Shown one piece after another: positions 18,252 through 27,061 of a DNA stretch of 64,000 bases. The notes under the pieces are model-generated. The model was not told where the DNA came from, did no database searches, and was given only the letters and a program-made list of their open reading frames with translations. The first letter of the stretch is position 1, and every line of letters starts with the position of its first letter. The stretch is from contig NZ_CM001403.1 in the NCBI RefSeq assembly GCF_000166195.2, positions 5,102,432 through 5,166,431 of the forward strand, given 5' to 3'. Source of the stretch: Mucilaginibacter paludis DSM 18603. GTDB taxonomy: Bacteria; Bacteroidota; Bacteroidia; Sphingobacteriales; Sphingobacteriaceae. A program made the translations under genes and the position numbers.

Positions 18252-18259
18252 TAATTTTG
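18252..18259 (+). promoter_or_regulatory. -7 promoter box of the amidohydrolase
   Basis: TAATTTTG matches TAnnTTTG, 14 bases before the ATG. No -33 TTTG at the expected distance. Confidence 0.4.
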
Positions 18260-18273
18260 AAATTAATTAATAA

Positions 18274-19905
18274 ATGAAAAAAATACTGCCTTTTTTGCTG
18301 CTCGTGGTGGCAGCCTGCAAACAAAAACAACCTAATGCCGACCTCCTGGTGAAGAATGCCAGGGTTTACACTGCCAACAGCAATTTTGCCATTGCCACAG
18401 CCTTTGTTGTTAACGGGGGTAAAATTATAGCGGTTGGAACAACCGAAGAACTGGAAAAAAGGTACGATGCGCGACAGGTGCTCGATGCAGGGAAAAAAGC
18501 GGTTTATCCTGGCTTTATTGATGCACATACCCACTTTTATGATTACGGATTAAGCCTGCAGCAGGTTAACCTGGCCGGAACCGCCAGTTGGACGCAGATC
18601 ATCGATTCGGTGCTTACGTTTTCAAAACTCAATCCGGATGGCTGGCTGGTAGGCCACGGATGGGACCAAAACCATTGGCCCGTAAAGCAATTCCCTAATA
18701 AAGCCAAACTGGATTCGCTTTTTCCGGACAGGCCTGTTTTGCTGAGCCGTATTGACGGCCATGCGGCTATTGTTAACCAGGCCGCTTTAAATATAGCGGC
18801 AATTAAGCCCGGCCAAACTATTGCTGGTGGTCAAATTGAAACCGTTAACGGCAAGCTTACCGGTGTTTTGCTTGACAATGCTGTTGGCCTCGTTGAGCAT
18901 AAAATGCCCGGCCCCAACGAGGAGCAGATTCAGAATGCTTTTATAAATGCGCAAAATAACTGCTTTGCCGTTGGTCTCACCACAGTTGACGATTGCGGCT
19001 TGGATTACCATTTGCTGGCTAACATCAGTCAGTTGCAAAATGAGCGCAAGTTAAAAATGCGGCTTTATGTGATGCTCTCGGATAAACCCGAAAATTATAA
19101 TTACCTGTTTAAAAGGGGAATAATTAAAACCTCGCACCTGAACGTACGGGCATTTAAGGTTTATGCGGATGGCGCGTTAGGATCTCGCGGTGCATGTTTG
19201 CTGCAAAATTATACCGACCAAAAGAACTGGAAGGGATTTTTATTGAATACACCGGATCATTTTAAAGAAGTAGCCGCGAAAATAGCAGGCAAAGGTTTCC
19301 AGATGTGTACGCATGCTATAGGCGATTCGGCCAACCGGATGATGCTTAAAATATATGCCGGTATATTGAAAGGCAAAAACGATAAGCGCTGGCGGATAGA
19401 GCATGCCCAGGTTTTGGCTCCGGAGGATATTCAGCTATTTGGCCAGAATAACATTATCCCATCTGTACAGCCTTCGCATGCCACATCAGATATGGAATGG
19501 GCCATCAGACGTTTGGGGCCTAAAAGGATTAAGTCTGCCTATGCCTATAAACAATTGTTAGATCAAAATGGATGGATCCCGCTGGGTACTGATTTCCCCG
19601 TTGAAGACATCAACCCGATGTATACCTTTTATGCTGCTGTAACCCGCAAAAATCTTGCTGGCTGGCCGCTTACAGGTTTCCAAACTGATAACGCCTTAAG
19701 CCGTAAGGAGGCCCTGCTCGGCATGACCTTATGGGCAGCTAAGGCCAATTTTGAAGAGCAGGAAAAAGGAAGTATTGAACCGGGCAAATACGCCGATTTT
19801 GTAATACTTGACCAGGATATCATGACAGTGAATGCTGCCGATTTGCCCAAAGTGCGCGTGATGAAGACTTATGTTAACGGAGAAAAGGTTTATGACAGAA
19901 ATTAA
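18274..19905 (+). CDS. Amidohydrolase family lipoprotein (YtcJ-like)
   Basis: A 543-residue metal-dependent hydrolase of the amidohydrolase superfamily, YtcJ-type. The N-terminus MKKILPFLLLVVAACKQKQ has a lipobox (VAAC), so it is probably a lipoprotein. Metal ligands are seen in FIDAHTHFYDYG (HxH), THAIGDSANR, RIEHAQVL and LGTDFPVEDINPM. Family members hydrolyse amide or related bonds; the substrate here is unknown. The gene ends inside the start of the next gene, suggesting coupled expression with the beta-lactamase-like protein. Confidence 0.88.
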   Translation: MKKILPFLLLVVAACKQKQPNADLLVKNARVYTANSNFAIATAFVVNGGKIIAVGTTEELEKRYDARQVLDAGKKAVYPGFIDAHTHFYDYGLSLQQVNLAGTASWTQIIDSVLTFSKLNPDGWLVGHGWDQNHWPVKQFPNKAKLDSLFPDRPVLLSRIDGHAAIVNQAALNIAAIKPGQTIAGGQIETVNGKLTGVLLDNAVGLVEHKMPGPNEEQIQNAFINAQNNCFAVGLTTVDDCGLDYHLLANISQLQNERKLKMRLYVMLSDKPENYNYLFKRGIIKTSHLNVRAFKVYADGALGSRGACLLQNYTDQKNWKGFLLNTPDHFKEVAAKIAGKGFQMCTHAIGDSANRMMLKIYAGILKGKNDKRWRIEHAQVLAPEDIQLFGQNNIIPSVQPSHATSDMEWAIRRLGPKRIKSAYAYKQLLDQNGWIPLGTDFPVEDINPMYTFYAAVTRKNLAGWPLTGFQTDNALSRKEALLGMTLWAAKANFEEQEKGSIEPGKYADFVILDQDIMTVNAADLPKVRVMKTYVNGEKVYDRN

Positions 19906-21712
19906 AATAGCTAATTATATGGCGGGCCTAATGGTCGCCTTTACTTTATTAAGTTCAGCTTGTGCGCAAAATCCGCATGGTGCAAATGCGGCCATTTTGG
20001 CTGAACAGCGGCTGGTTGAAAAATCAACCGTGTTATTAAATAACGAACAACAGGTGGTACCGGTGTTAAACCTGGACGTTGCAAAAATAGCCAGCGTACA
20101 TTTTACCTATGCATACGGTGCCGCTTTTGACAGCCTGTTGAATAAATACACTAAAGTACAAGTCTTTAATGGCAATACTTACGAGGGCGCAACTGGCCTC
20201 AACAGCCTTTCGGACGATTTGAAAATGTATAATACCATTATCGTTGAGCTAAACGATATGGAAACCGTTAATCAGCAATACATCAACTTTATTAACAGCA
20301 ATAAAAAGTTGAAGAATGTAATCGTGGTTGTTTTTGGTAAGGGCACAGCGCTTACTGCCCTTAACGAGGTAACAGCGCCCATCATCTGGAGTGAAAGGCA
20401 AACTATGTTGTCTGCAACTTATGCGGCTCAGGTAGTTTTTGGCGGGGTGGCCGTTACGCAAAAGCTCGATAAAAGTTACTCATCCAAATACTTAGCCGGT
20501 ACCGGTTTTTTTACGGTTAAAACCCGGCTGCAATATACCGTTCCCGAAGATGCTGGTATCAACTCCAACAATCTGCTGGCTATTGATGATATTGCCCACG
20601 AAGCCATTAACCAACGTGCAACGCCAGGTTGTGTGGTATTGGTAGCAAAGGATGGAAAGGTAATTTTTAATAAAGCCTACGGCTATCATACTTATGATAA
20701 AACTATGCCGGATAAGTTGACCGATATCTTCGACCTGGCCTCCATGACCAAGATATCGGCCACAACAATGGCGGCCATGCGCTTAACCGGCGAAGGGAAA
20801 TTAAACCTCGATTCCACCTTGGGTTATTATATCGCTAAAGCAAGTACAACTAATAAAAACGATATTAAGGTACGTGAGCTATTGTTGCACCAGGCTGGTT
20901 TAATACCTGATATACCGGCGTTTGAAAAGGTTAAGGTATCAGATTATAGCGCCGACTCTTCTGCCGCCTTTCCGGTTAAAATAGTAGACAATTATTTTTT
21001 AAGGAAGGATTACTTTAAGGATGTGATGTATCCAGATATGCTTAACTCGCCTTTACGAACACGCGGCAAATATGTTTATAGCGATTTGAGCATGCTATTT
21101 ATGAAAGAGGTAGAAGAAAATATTACGCAAATACCATTGAATACCTACGTGCAGCAACAGTTTTACGGCCCGCTTGGAATGCAAACAGCCGGCTTTTTGC
21201 CGCTTTACCGTTTTAAAAAGGACCAGATTATACCTACCGAAAACGACGTGCAATACCGCCACGCACTGCTGGATGGCTACGTGCACGACCCAACAGCGGC
21301 TTTAATGGGTGGAATAGCTGGTCATGCAGGCTTATTTGCTACCAGTAATGATGTAGCTATTCTATACCAAATGGTTTTAAACGGCGGTACTTATGGCGGA
21401 ACGCAATATTTAAAACCCGAGATAATAAAAATGTTTACTGCCAGATACTCGGATAATAGCCGCCGCGGTTTAGGTTTTGACCGCTGGGATCCAAACATCA
21501 GCCTGGGCTATCCATCCAAACTGGCATCGCCCGAAACGTATGGGCATACCGGTTATACCGGCACCTGCATCTGGGTTGACCCGAAGAGCAACCTGGTATA
21601 TGTGTTTTTATCAAACCGCGTTAACCCCAAGGTGAGTGATAAGCTCTCGCAGTTAAAAATTCGTGGACGCATTCAGGATGCGGTTTACCAGGCTATGGCT
21701 AAGGGATTGTAA
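19892..21712 (+). CDS. Serine hydrolase, beta-lactamase-like, with a GH3 C-terminal-type domain
   Basis: About 606 residues from the ATG at 19892 (MTEIKIANYMAGLM), chosen over 19871 because it reduces overlap with the upstream gene; MAGLMVAFTLLSSACAQ is a signal with a possible lipobox. Numbering from the longer frame, residues 43-215 look like the C-terminal domain of glycoside hydrolase family 3 (LAEQRLVEKSTVLLNNEQQ, then strands such as VIVVVFGKGTAL). Residues 230-600 are a class C beta-lactamase/DD-peptidase fold: nucleophile in SMTK (S291, K294), a YSD triad and GHTGYTG. Bacteroidota have longer NagZ-beta-lactamase fusions; here the GH3 catalytic barrel is missing. Probably acts on peptidoglycan; no substrate is shown. 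Confidence 0.82.
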   Translation: MTEIKIANYMAGLMVAFTLLSSACAQNPHGANAAILAEQRLVEKSTVLLNNEQQVVPVLNLDVAKIASVHFTYAYGAAFDSLLNKYTKVQVFNGNTYEGATGLNSLSDDLKMYNTIIVELNDMETVNQQYINFINSNKKLKNVIVVVFGKGTALTALNEVTAPIIWSERQTMLSATYAAQVVFGGVAVTQKLDKSYSSKYLAGTGFFTVKTRLQYTVPEDAGINSNNLLAIDDIAHEAINQRATPGCVVLVAKDGKVIFNKAYGYHTYDKTMPDKLTDIFDLASMTKISATTMAAMRLTGEGKLNLDSTLGYYIAKASTTNKNDIKVRELLLHQAGLIPDIPAFEKVKVSDYSADSSAAFPVKIVDNYFLRKDYFKDVMYPDMLNSPLRTRGKYVYSDLSMLFMKEVEENITQIPLNTYVQQQFYGPLGMQTAGFLPLYRFKKDQIIPTENDVQYRHALLDGYVHDPTAALMGGIAGHAGLFATSNDVAILYQMVLNGGTYGGTQYLKPEIIKMFTARYSDNSRRGLGFDRWDPNISLGYPSKLASPETYGHTGYTGTCIWVDPKSNLVYVFLSNRVNPKVSDKLSQLKIRGRIQDAVYQAMAKGL

Positions 21713-21843
21713 AAAGCCCCACCCAAACCCTCCCCGGTAGGGAGGGCTTAAAAAAAGTCTCCCCAACCGGGGGAGATTTAGAGGGGGCTTTGGTTTGTTT
21801 TTGGGTGTGCATGAGCGCTACGCGATTTAGAGGGGGGCTTTCC
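21713..21843. repeat. G/C-rich intergenic repeat with nested hairpins
   Basis: Directly after a stop codon. CCCTCCC-cggta-GGGAGGG and TCTCCC...GGGAGA are two hairpins enclosed by outer arms AAAGCCCC and GGGGGCTTT. The right end, GATTTAGAGGGGG(G)CTTT, appears twice (around 21776 and 21825). This looks like a repetitive extragenic element and may also end transcription. That such elements are abundant in Sphingobacteriaceae is from memory. Confidence 0.6.
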
Positions 21844-21916
21844 TTTTTAAATCTTAGTGATAAAAAAACTGGTTTTTAATCCTGTATTATTTATCTTAAC
21901 CGCTTGTAAATTTTTT

Positions 21917-24406
21917 ATGAAGAAATTATACTTTGTCGCAATCGCTTTATTGTTTTTTTTATCTGTTAAGGCCCAAAATGTGGCTACTGCACAACCTGCA
22001 AAGGCTAATTATGCTTTGGCAGCCCGCTTCTCTCCAAAAAAAATTGGGAAGATGGTTTTCACAACCGCCGTTGATGCGCATTGGCTAAAACTCAGCAATA
22101 AGTTTTGGTATATGTTTGAAACGCCGAACATCAAAAACTGGTATATTGTTGATCCGGTACTCAAAACAAAAAAGCTGATGTTTGATAACGCCAGGTTAGC
22201 AGCCGGCATCACATTAATTGTTAAAGATCCCTTTGACGCGCAGCATCTGCCTATCGAAAATTTAAAGTTCACCAAGGACGAAAAATCTATTCAGTTTGAG
22301 CTGAAGAGCAGTATTGACCAGGTAAAAAAAGACCGGAAGGACAAAAAGGCAGCCGATTCGTTAGAGAAAAAGACCTTTTACTTCCAATATGACCTGGTGA
22401 CCGAAAAGGTATCAGAACTTAAAAATTACGACAAAATAAAGCCTAAGCCAGTTTGGGCATCCATCGCGCCAGATAGTTCGGCCATTGTTTTTTGCCGCTA
22501 CTATAACCTTTATTGGATGGATAAGGAAAATTATAAAAAAGCGCTCAAAAACGAGGACGACAGTACTGTAGTTGAGCACCAGTTAACCAAGGATGGCGTT
22601 GAATTTTACGCTTACGGGGGCGATATAGAGAACGGGACTAATATTGATGAGATCAAGAACCGGAAAAAGCGCAAGCCTACTTCGGTATTGTGGTCGCCGG
22701 ATGCAAAACACTTTGCTTTAATACGCAGTGATGAGCGCAAGGTGAAGGATTTGTGGGTAATAAACAGCATTGCAGATCCGCGGCCAACGCTCGAAACTTA
22801 CAAATACGAGATGCCGGGTGAAGCAGAGCAGCCACGAAAAGAGTTATGGTTGTTTGATTTTGCTGCCAAAACCGGAAAAAAATTGAACGTATCGCTATTT
22901 AAGGATCAGGAACTATCTACCTGGTCTGCACCAGCAAAAGCAAGAAACCGGGATGATGAGTTCCGCCCTTCCATCTGGCTGGGTACCAACAGCGAATTCT
23001 ATTTTTACCGTACTGGCCGGGATTTGAAAAGGATAGATGTTTGCAGTGTGGATATCAACACGGCAAAGGTTACCGTGCAGGTACAGGAGCGGATGAATAT
23101 TTATGTAGAGATCAGCAAGCCGGGCTTGATAAACGGGGGTAAGGAGCTGATAGAGTGGAGCGAGCGCGATGGCTGGGCACATTTTTATTTGTATGATGAT
23201 GCCGGCCATGTTAAAAATCAAATTACATCGGGGCAGTTCCACTGTGATGATATCATCAACATCGACGAAAAAAACAGGATCTTATATTTTACCGCATCGG
23301 GCCGTGAGCCTAACGAAAATCCTTACTATACACATTTGTATAGCATTAAACTGGATGGTACAGGATTAAAGCTTTTAAACGCAGGCAATTTTGACCATGC
23401 CGTTAACATGAACGATAACGAAAAATATTTTGTCGACGTGTTTTCGCGGGTAAACACCGCGCCTAAATCCGTGCTGCGCGGTAATGATGGCCACCAGGTG
23501 ATGGAGCTGGAAGCGGCCGACCTGTCGCGCTTAATGGCCGCTGGTTATAAATTTCCGGAGCCGTTTAAAATTAAGGCCGACGATGGCATTACTGATTTGT
23601 ATGGCGTAATGTATAAGCCTTTTGATTTTGATCCGTCAAAAAAATATCCACTGATAGAATACGTTTATCCAGGCCCCCAAACAGAGGGTGTAAGTAAAGC
23701 ATTCAGTTCGCGGATGGATTATGTTGATCGCCTGGCCCAATTCGGTTTCATCGTCATCTCCGTTGGTAACCGGGGGGGCAACCCCGAGCGGTCAAAATGG
23801 TACCATACCTTTGGCTACGGCAACCTGCGCGATTATGGCCTGGCCGATAAAAAGGCCGCTGCAGAGCAACTTGCAGACCGTTACCCTTTTATTGATCTTG
23901 AGCGTGTAGGCATTACCGGCCACTCCGGCGGGGGCTTTATGTCGAGCGCGGCCATGTTGGTTTATCCTGATTTTTTCAAGGTGGCCGTATCCGAGTCGGG
24001 CAATCACGATAATAGCGTATATAATCGTTGGTGGAGCGAGAAGCATAACGGCGTTAAAGAAATTGTAACCGCCAAGGGCGATACCACGTTTCAATATTCC
24101 ATTGATAAAAATCCCGACCTGGCTAAAAATTTAAAAGGACGCTTATTGCTTTCAACCGGCGACGTTGATGATAATGTACATCCGGCCAATACCATCCGCT
24201 TAATTAACGCGCTAATTAAGGCCAACAAACGCTTTGATTTTGTATTGCTGCCGGGCCAAAAGCATGCCTATGGCGACATGACCGAATATTTTTTCTGGCA
24301 AAAAGGCGATTACTTCTGCAAATATCTTTTAAACGATTTTTCGCAACCGGTGGACATTTTGGAGATGGATAGGGAGGTGGAGATGACGGGCAAAAAGAAA
24401 CCTTAA
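21917..24406 (+). CDS. S9 family peptidase (dipeptidyl peptidase IV-like)
   Basis: An 829-residue exported prolyl oligopeptidase-family enzyme. The ATG at 21917 (MKKLYFVAIALLFFLSVKAQ) is chosen because it begins a clean signal peptide; an upstream frame to 21857 adds 20 residues without purpose. An eight-bladed propeller-type region precedes the alpha/beta hydrolase domain. The catalytic triad is Ser in GHSGGGFMSSAAM, Asp in TGDVDDNVHP and His in PGQKHAYGD. DPP IV-type enzymes release N-terminal dipeptides, often Xaa-Pro, in the periplasm. Propeller glutamates that anchor the N-terminus could not be assigned with certainty. No operon partner is evident. Confidence 0.9.
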   Translation: MKKLYFVAIALLFFLSVKAQNVATAQPAKANYALAARFSPKKIGKMVFTTAVDAHWLKLSNKFWYMFETPNIKNWYIVDPVLKTKKLMFDNARLAAGITLIVKDPFDAQHLPIENLKFTKDEKSIQFELKSSIDQVKKDRKDKKAADSLEKKTFYFQYDLVTEKVSELKNYDKIKPKPVWASIAPDSSAIVFCRYYNLYWMDKENYKKALKNEDDSTVVEHQLTKDGVEFYAYGGDIENGTNIDEIKNRKKRKPTSVLWSPDAKHFALIRSDERKVKDLWVINSIADPRPTLETYKYEMPGEAEQPRKELWLFDFAAKTGKKLNVSLFKDQELSTWSAPAKARNRDDEFRPSIWLGTNSEFYFYRTGRDLKRIDVCSVDINTAKVTVQVQERMNIYVEISKPGLINGGKELIEWSERDGWAHFYLYDDAGHVKNQITSGQFHCDDIINIDEKNRILYFTASGREPNENPYYTHLYSIKLDGTGLKLLNAGNFDHAVNMNDNEKYFVDVFSRVNTAPKSVLRGNDGHQVMELEAADLSRLMAAGYKFPEPFKIKADDGITDLYGVMYKPFDFDPSKKYPLIEYVYPGPQTEGVSKAFSSRMDYVDRLAQFGFIVISVGNRGGNPERSKWYHTFGYGNLRDYGLADKKAAAEQLADRYPFIDLERVGITGHSGGGFMSSAAMLVYPDFFKVAVSESGNHDNSVYNRWWSEKHNGVKEIVTAKGDTTFQYSIDKNPDLAKNLKGRLLLSTGDVDDNVHPANTIRLINALIKANKRFDFVLLPGQKHAYGDMTEYFFWQKGDYFCKYLLNDFSQPVDILEMDREVEMTGKKKP

Positions 24407-24528
24407 TCTAATTGTCAGGGTTTTATTTTTTACATGCAGTTCACATTAAATGTAAATATTGGATTTAACTTGCGTGCATTAAAACCAATATTAAATGGTA
24501 TGGTTTTATGACTAAACAAATCGCTTTA

Positions 24529-25668
24529 ATGAAAATTGGAATTGTATGTTATCCAACCTTTGGAGGTAGCGGCGTTGTTGCTACTGAATTAGGTAAGGCA
24601 CTGGCCGATAATGGGCACCAGGTGCATTTTGTTACCTATAACCAACCTGCGCGGCTGGATTTTTTTTCTGAGAATCTGTTTTACCATGAAGTATCCATAT
24701 CCAAATATCCACTGTTTGATTATCCGCCCTATGAGCTGGCCTTGGCCAGTAAGCTGGTAGATGTGGTGAGGTTTGAAAATTTGGATATTTTACATGTTCA
24801 CTACGCTATCCCGCATGCTTCGGCCGCCTTTATGGCCAAGCAAATATTGGCTACTTATGGTATCCATATCCCGGTGGTTACTACGCTGCACGGTACAGAT
24901 ATTACCCTGGTAGGAAAGGACAGGACCTACAAACCCGTGGTTACTTTTTCCATCAACAAATCCGACGGGGTAACGGCCGTTTCGCAGGATTTAAAAGACG
25001 ACACCCTCCGGTTTTTTGAAATAGAGAACGAGATTAGGGTGATCCCCAATTTTATCGATCTGAAGCGCTTCAATATGAAAGCCAAGGATCACTTTAAAAA
25101 AGCGATAGCTCCCGCCGGCGAAAAAATATTGGTACATACCTCCAATTTCCGAAAGGTAAAGCGCACCCAGGATGTGGTCAGGATTTTCGCTAAGGTAAAC
25201 ACCGTTATACCATCCAAATTGTTGATGGTTGGCGACGGCCCCGAACGTTCTGAATGCGAGCAACTCTGCCGCGATCTGAATGTGGGTGATAATGTGAGAT
25301 TCTTAGGCAAGCAGGAGGCGATAGAAGAAATTCTGTCCGTATCCGATCTGTTTATGATGCCCTCGCAATCAGAAAGTTTTGGTTTGGCCGCTCTGGAAGC
25401 GATGGCCTGCCGTGTACCCGTGATCAGTTCCAACGCGGGGGGGTTACCCGAACTGAATGTTGAAGGCGTAACCGGGTTTATGTGTGATCCGGGCGACGTT
25501 GATGGCATGGCTTTAAAATCTATCTTTATCCTGGAAGATGATGACCGTTTAAAAACCTTTAAAGATAACGCCGTCGCCCGCGCAAAAGAGTTTGATCTAA
25601 GCCTGATATTACCTGTATACGAAAGCTATTATCGTGAAGTTATTGAGCGGAGCAGCGCCATGGTTTAA
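24529..25668 (+). CDS. bshA: N-acetyl-alpha-D-glucosaminyl L-malate synthase BshA
   Basis: A 379-residue GT4 glycosyltransferase that joins GlcNAc from UDP-GlcNAc to L-malate, the first step of bacillithiol synthesis. MKIGIVCYPTFGGSGVVATE, then YEVSISKYPLFDYPPYELAL-like sequence (here FYHEVSISKYPLF and DYPPYELAL) and TLHGTDITLVG are close to known BshA proteins. The nucleotide-sugar site is in SQSESFGLAALEAMACRVPV. The ATG at 24529 gives the usual N-terminus; 24508 adds seven residues. A ytxJ-type bacillithiol-linked protein is present at 41.6 kb, which supports the call. bshB and bshC were not seen in this window. Confidence 0.93.
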   Translation: MKIGIVCYPTFGGSGVVATELGKALADNGHQVHFVTYNQPARLDFFSENLFYHEVSISKYPLFDYPPYELALASKLVDVVRFENLDILHVHYAIPHASAAFMAKQILATYGIHIPVVTTLHGTDITLVGKDRTYKPVVTFSINKSDGVTAVSQDLKDDTLRFFEIENEIRVIPNFIDLKRFNMKAKDHFKKAIAPAGEKILVHTSNFRKVKRTQDVVRIFAKVNTVIPSKLLMVGDGPERSECEQLCRDLNVGDNVRFLGKQEAIEEILSVSDLFMMPSQSESFGLAALEAMACRVPVISSNAGGLPELNVEGVTGFMCDPGDVDGMALKSIFILEDDDRLKTFKDNAVARAKEFDLSLILPVYESYYREVIERSSAMV

Positions 25669-25685
25669 TATTACGCTGAGTTGAA

Positions 25686-26252
25686 ATGAAGATCCATATT
25701 TTTGGAGCATCCGGCTCTGGTGTAACCACTTTAGGGCAGGCCTTATCCAGGGAGTTGAATTATCCTTATTTTGATAGCGACGATTATTTCTGGGAATTAT
25801 CCAATCCCCCCTTTACCGTGCGGCGTAATCCGGAGGCCAGAAATCAGCTTTTAATACAGCATCTTTCGCCTTTGCCCAACTGGATATTAGGTGGTTCCAT
25901 CGTTAACTGGGATGAAAGCTGGAACACCCTGTTTGATTTGGTTGTATTTTTGCTGATTCCGGCCGAAGTACGTATGGAGCGTTTGAAAAAACGGGAATTT
26001 GAAAGATATGGCGAAGTCATTTACACTGATCCCGAAGGGAGAAATCAATACGAAGCTTTTTTAAGTTGGGCAAGCGGTTATGATGACAGCACCACTCAAA
26101 GCCAATCGGGGAAAGGTTTAGGGCGTACTCTACAAGTACATCGTAACTGGATAGATAAATTAACCTGCCAATTTATAGAAATACCAGGCGACACTACTTT
26201 AGCCGAAAGAATAAACAAGGTATTACTGTTTACAGATGCACTCAAAATGTAA
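25686..26252 (+). CDS. P-loop adenylate kinase-like protein
   Basis: A 188-residue protein with one P-loop NTPase domain. The N-terminus MKIHIFGASGSGVTTLGQ holds a Walker A-like loop in which the usual Lys is Val (GASGSGVTT); homologous small kinases often have GSGTTT here. FDSDDYFWE supplies a likely substrate- or Mg-contacting acidic motif. MERLKKREFERYG resembles the LID/arginine region of adenylate-kinase relatives. The lysine loss may reduce nucleotide hydrolysis or reflect a family feature. It begins 17 bases after bshA and could be in its operon, but no link to bacillithiol is known to me. Confidence 0.72.
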   Translation: MKIHIFGASGSGVTTLGQALSRELNYPYFDSDDYFWELSNPPFTVRRNPEARNQLLIQHLSPLPNWILGGSIVNWDESWNTLFDLVVFLLIPAEVRMERLKKREFERYGEVIYTDPEGRNQYEAFLSWASGYDDSTTQSQSGKGLGRTLQVHRNWIDKLTCQFIEIPGDTTLAERINKVLLFTDALKM

Positions 26253-26268
26253 ATATTGTTGACCAGTA

Positions 26269-26300
26269 TTTGATTTAACGAGGCTCTCCGGCTAACTTTG
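26269..26300 (+). promoter_or_regulatory. Full Bacteroidota-type promoter of the lipocalin-like gene
   Basis: TTTG at 26269-26272, 20 bases, then TAACTTTG at 26293-26300. This fits the -33 TTTG / -7 TAnnTTTG consensus exactly. The ATG is at 26351, giving a leader of roughly 45 bases. Confidence 0.75.
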
Positions 26301-26350
26301 GCAGGGTTTGTGCTTATATTTAAAATAAGACTTTAAAACAATTTATTTTT

Positions 26351-26827
26351 ATGAAACGGATTTTTCAGATCGCTACAGTAATAGCGTCAGTATTGATTAT
26401 TTTTTCCAGCTGTTCGGTAGTTAGTAAAACTGCCGGTGTTGACAGAAGCAGATTTGTTGGCACGTGGACAGTAACAGGTGTAACTTATGAGGGCATTATT
26501 GGCGCGGCGGTACAAAAAGCGTTTGACCAGGCTCCACCGACAGCATTTGCTGGCAGTACCTGGCAGTTAACTAACAGCGGCAATGGTGTTTATACTTTAA
26601 CCGACGGTACGTCGCAAAGTATCTACTGGTCGTACTATAACCCGGGTGGTGGTGTTGAGCCCCAATTCCAATTTAAAAAAGTATACCAGGGAGATAAACT
26701 TAAAAATATTGACAGCGGTTACCGTTTGGTGATAGGCAGTATCGACGGTTCAAGCATGGTGCTGAAAAGCCCGATTGATTTGAATGGTAAAACGGGATAT
26801 GTAGTTTATTCCTTTAATAAAAAGTAA
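26351..26827 (+). CDS. Lipocalin-like lipoprotein
   Basis: A 158-residue lipoprotein. The signal MKRIFQIATVIASVLIIFSS ends in a lipobox-like SSC, then SVVSKTAGVDRSRFVGTWTV, whose RFVGTW is the lipocalin N-terminal motif. The remainder alternates hydrophobic and polar residues as in a beta-barrel and ends with GYVVYSFNKK. Lipocalins bind hydrophobic ligands; here the ligand is unknown. It is a single transcription unit with an exact-consensus promoter and a strong terminator. Confidence 0.75.
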   Translation: MKRIFQIATVIASVLIIFSSCSVVSKTAGVDRSRFVGTWTVTGVTYEGIIGAAVQKAFDQAPPTAFAGSTWQLTNSGNGVYTLTDGTSQSIYWSYYNPGGGVEPQFQFKKVYQGDKLKNIDSGYRLVIGSIDGSSMVLKSPIDLNGKTGYVVYSFNKK

Positions 26828-26840
26828 TCTGGTTTTACAT

Positions 26841-26878
26841 AAAAAAGCGTGTCGTGTATAGTACGGCACGCTTTTTTT
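26841..26878 (+). terminator. Terminator after the lipocalin-like gene
   Basis: AAAAAGCGTGTCGT and ACGGCACGCTTTTTT form a long stem (with one mismatch) followed by a T run, 14 bases past the stop. Confidence 0.85.
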
Positions 26879-27061
26879 ATGATATTATAACCCCGTAGTA
26901 GTCGGTATCCAGTGCTGGGTATACGGCAGTAGGCGCTCCCCGCAACCGTTGCTCAGGTAGTCGGTATCCCCGCCTACATTACCTTGGAGGATGATTTGTA
27001 TAAGTTGCCGGTGCACGTAGACTGATAATGCATTTATTACAGCAAACGCCATTCCCTGACA

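Noticed and set aside
26885..27052. A 55-codon minus-strand frame after the lactonase stop (MAFAVINALSVYVHRQ...)
   Set aside because: It is in frame with the lactonase just past its TAA and has no recognised motif, signal or promoter. Chance is likely, although a lost C-terminal extension cannot be excluded.
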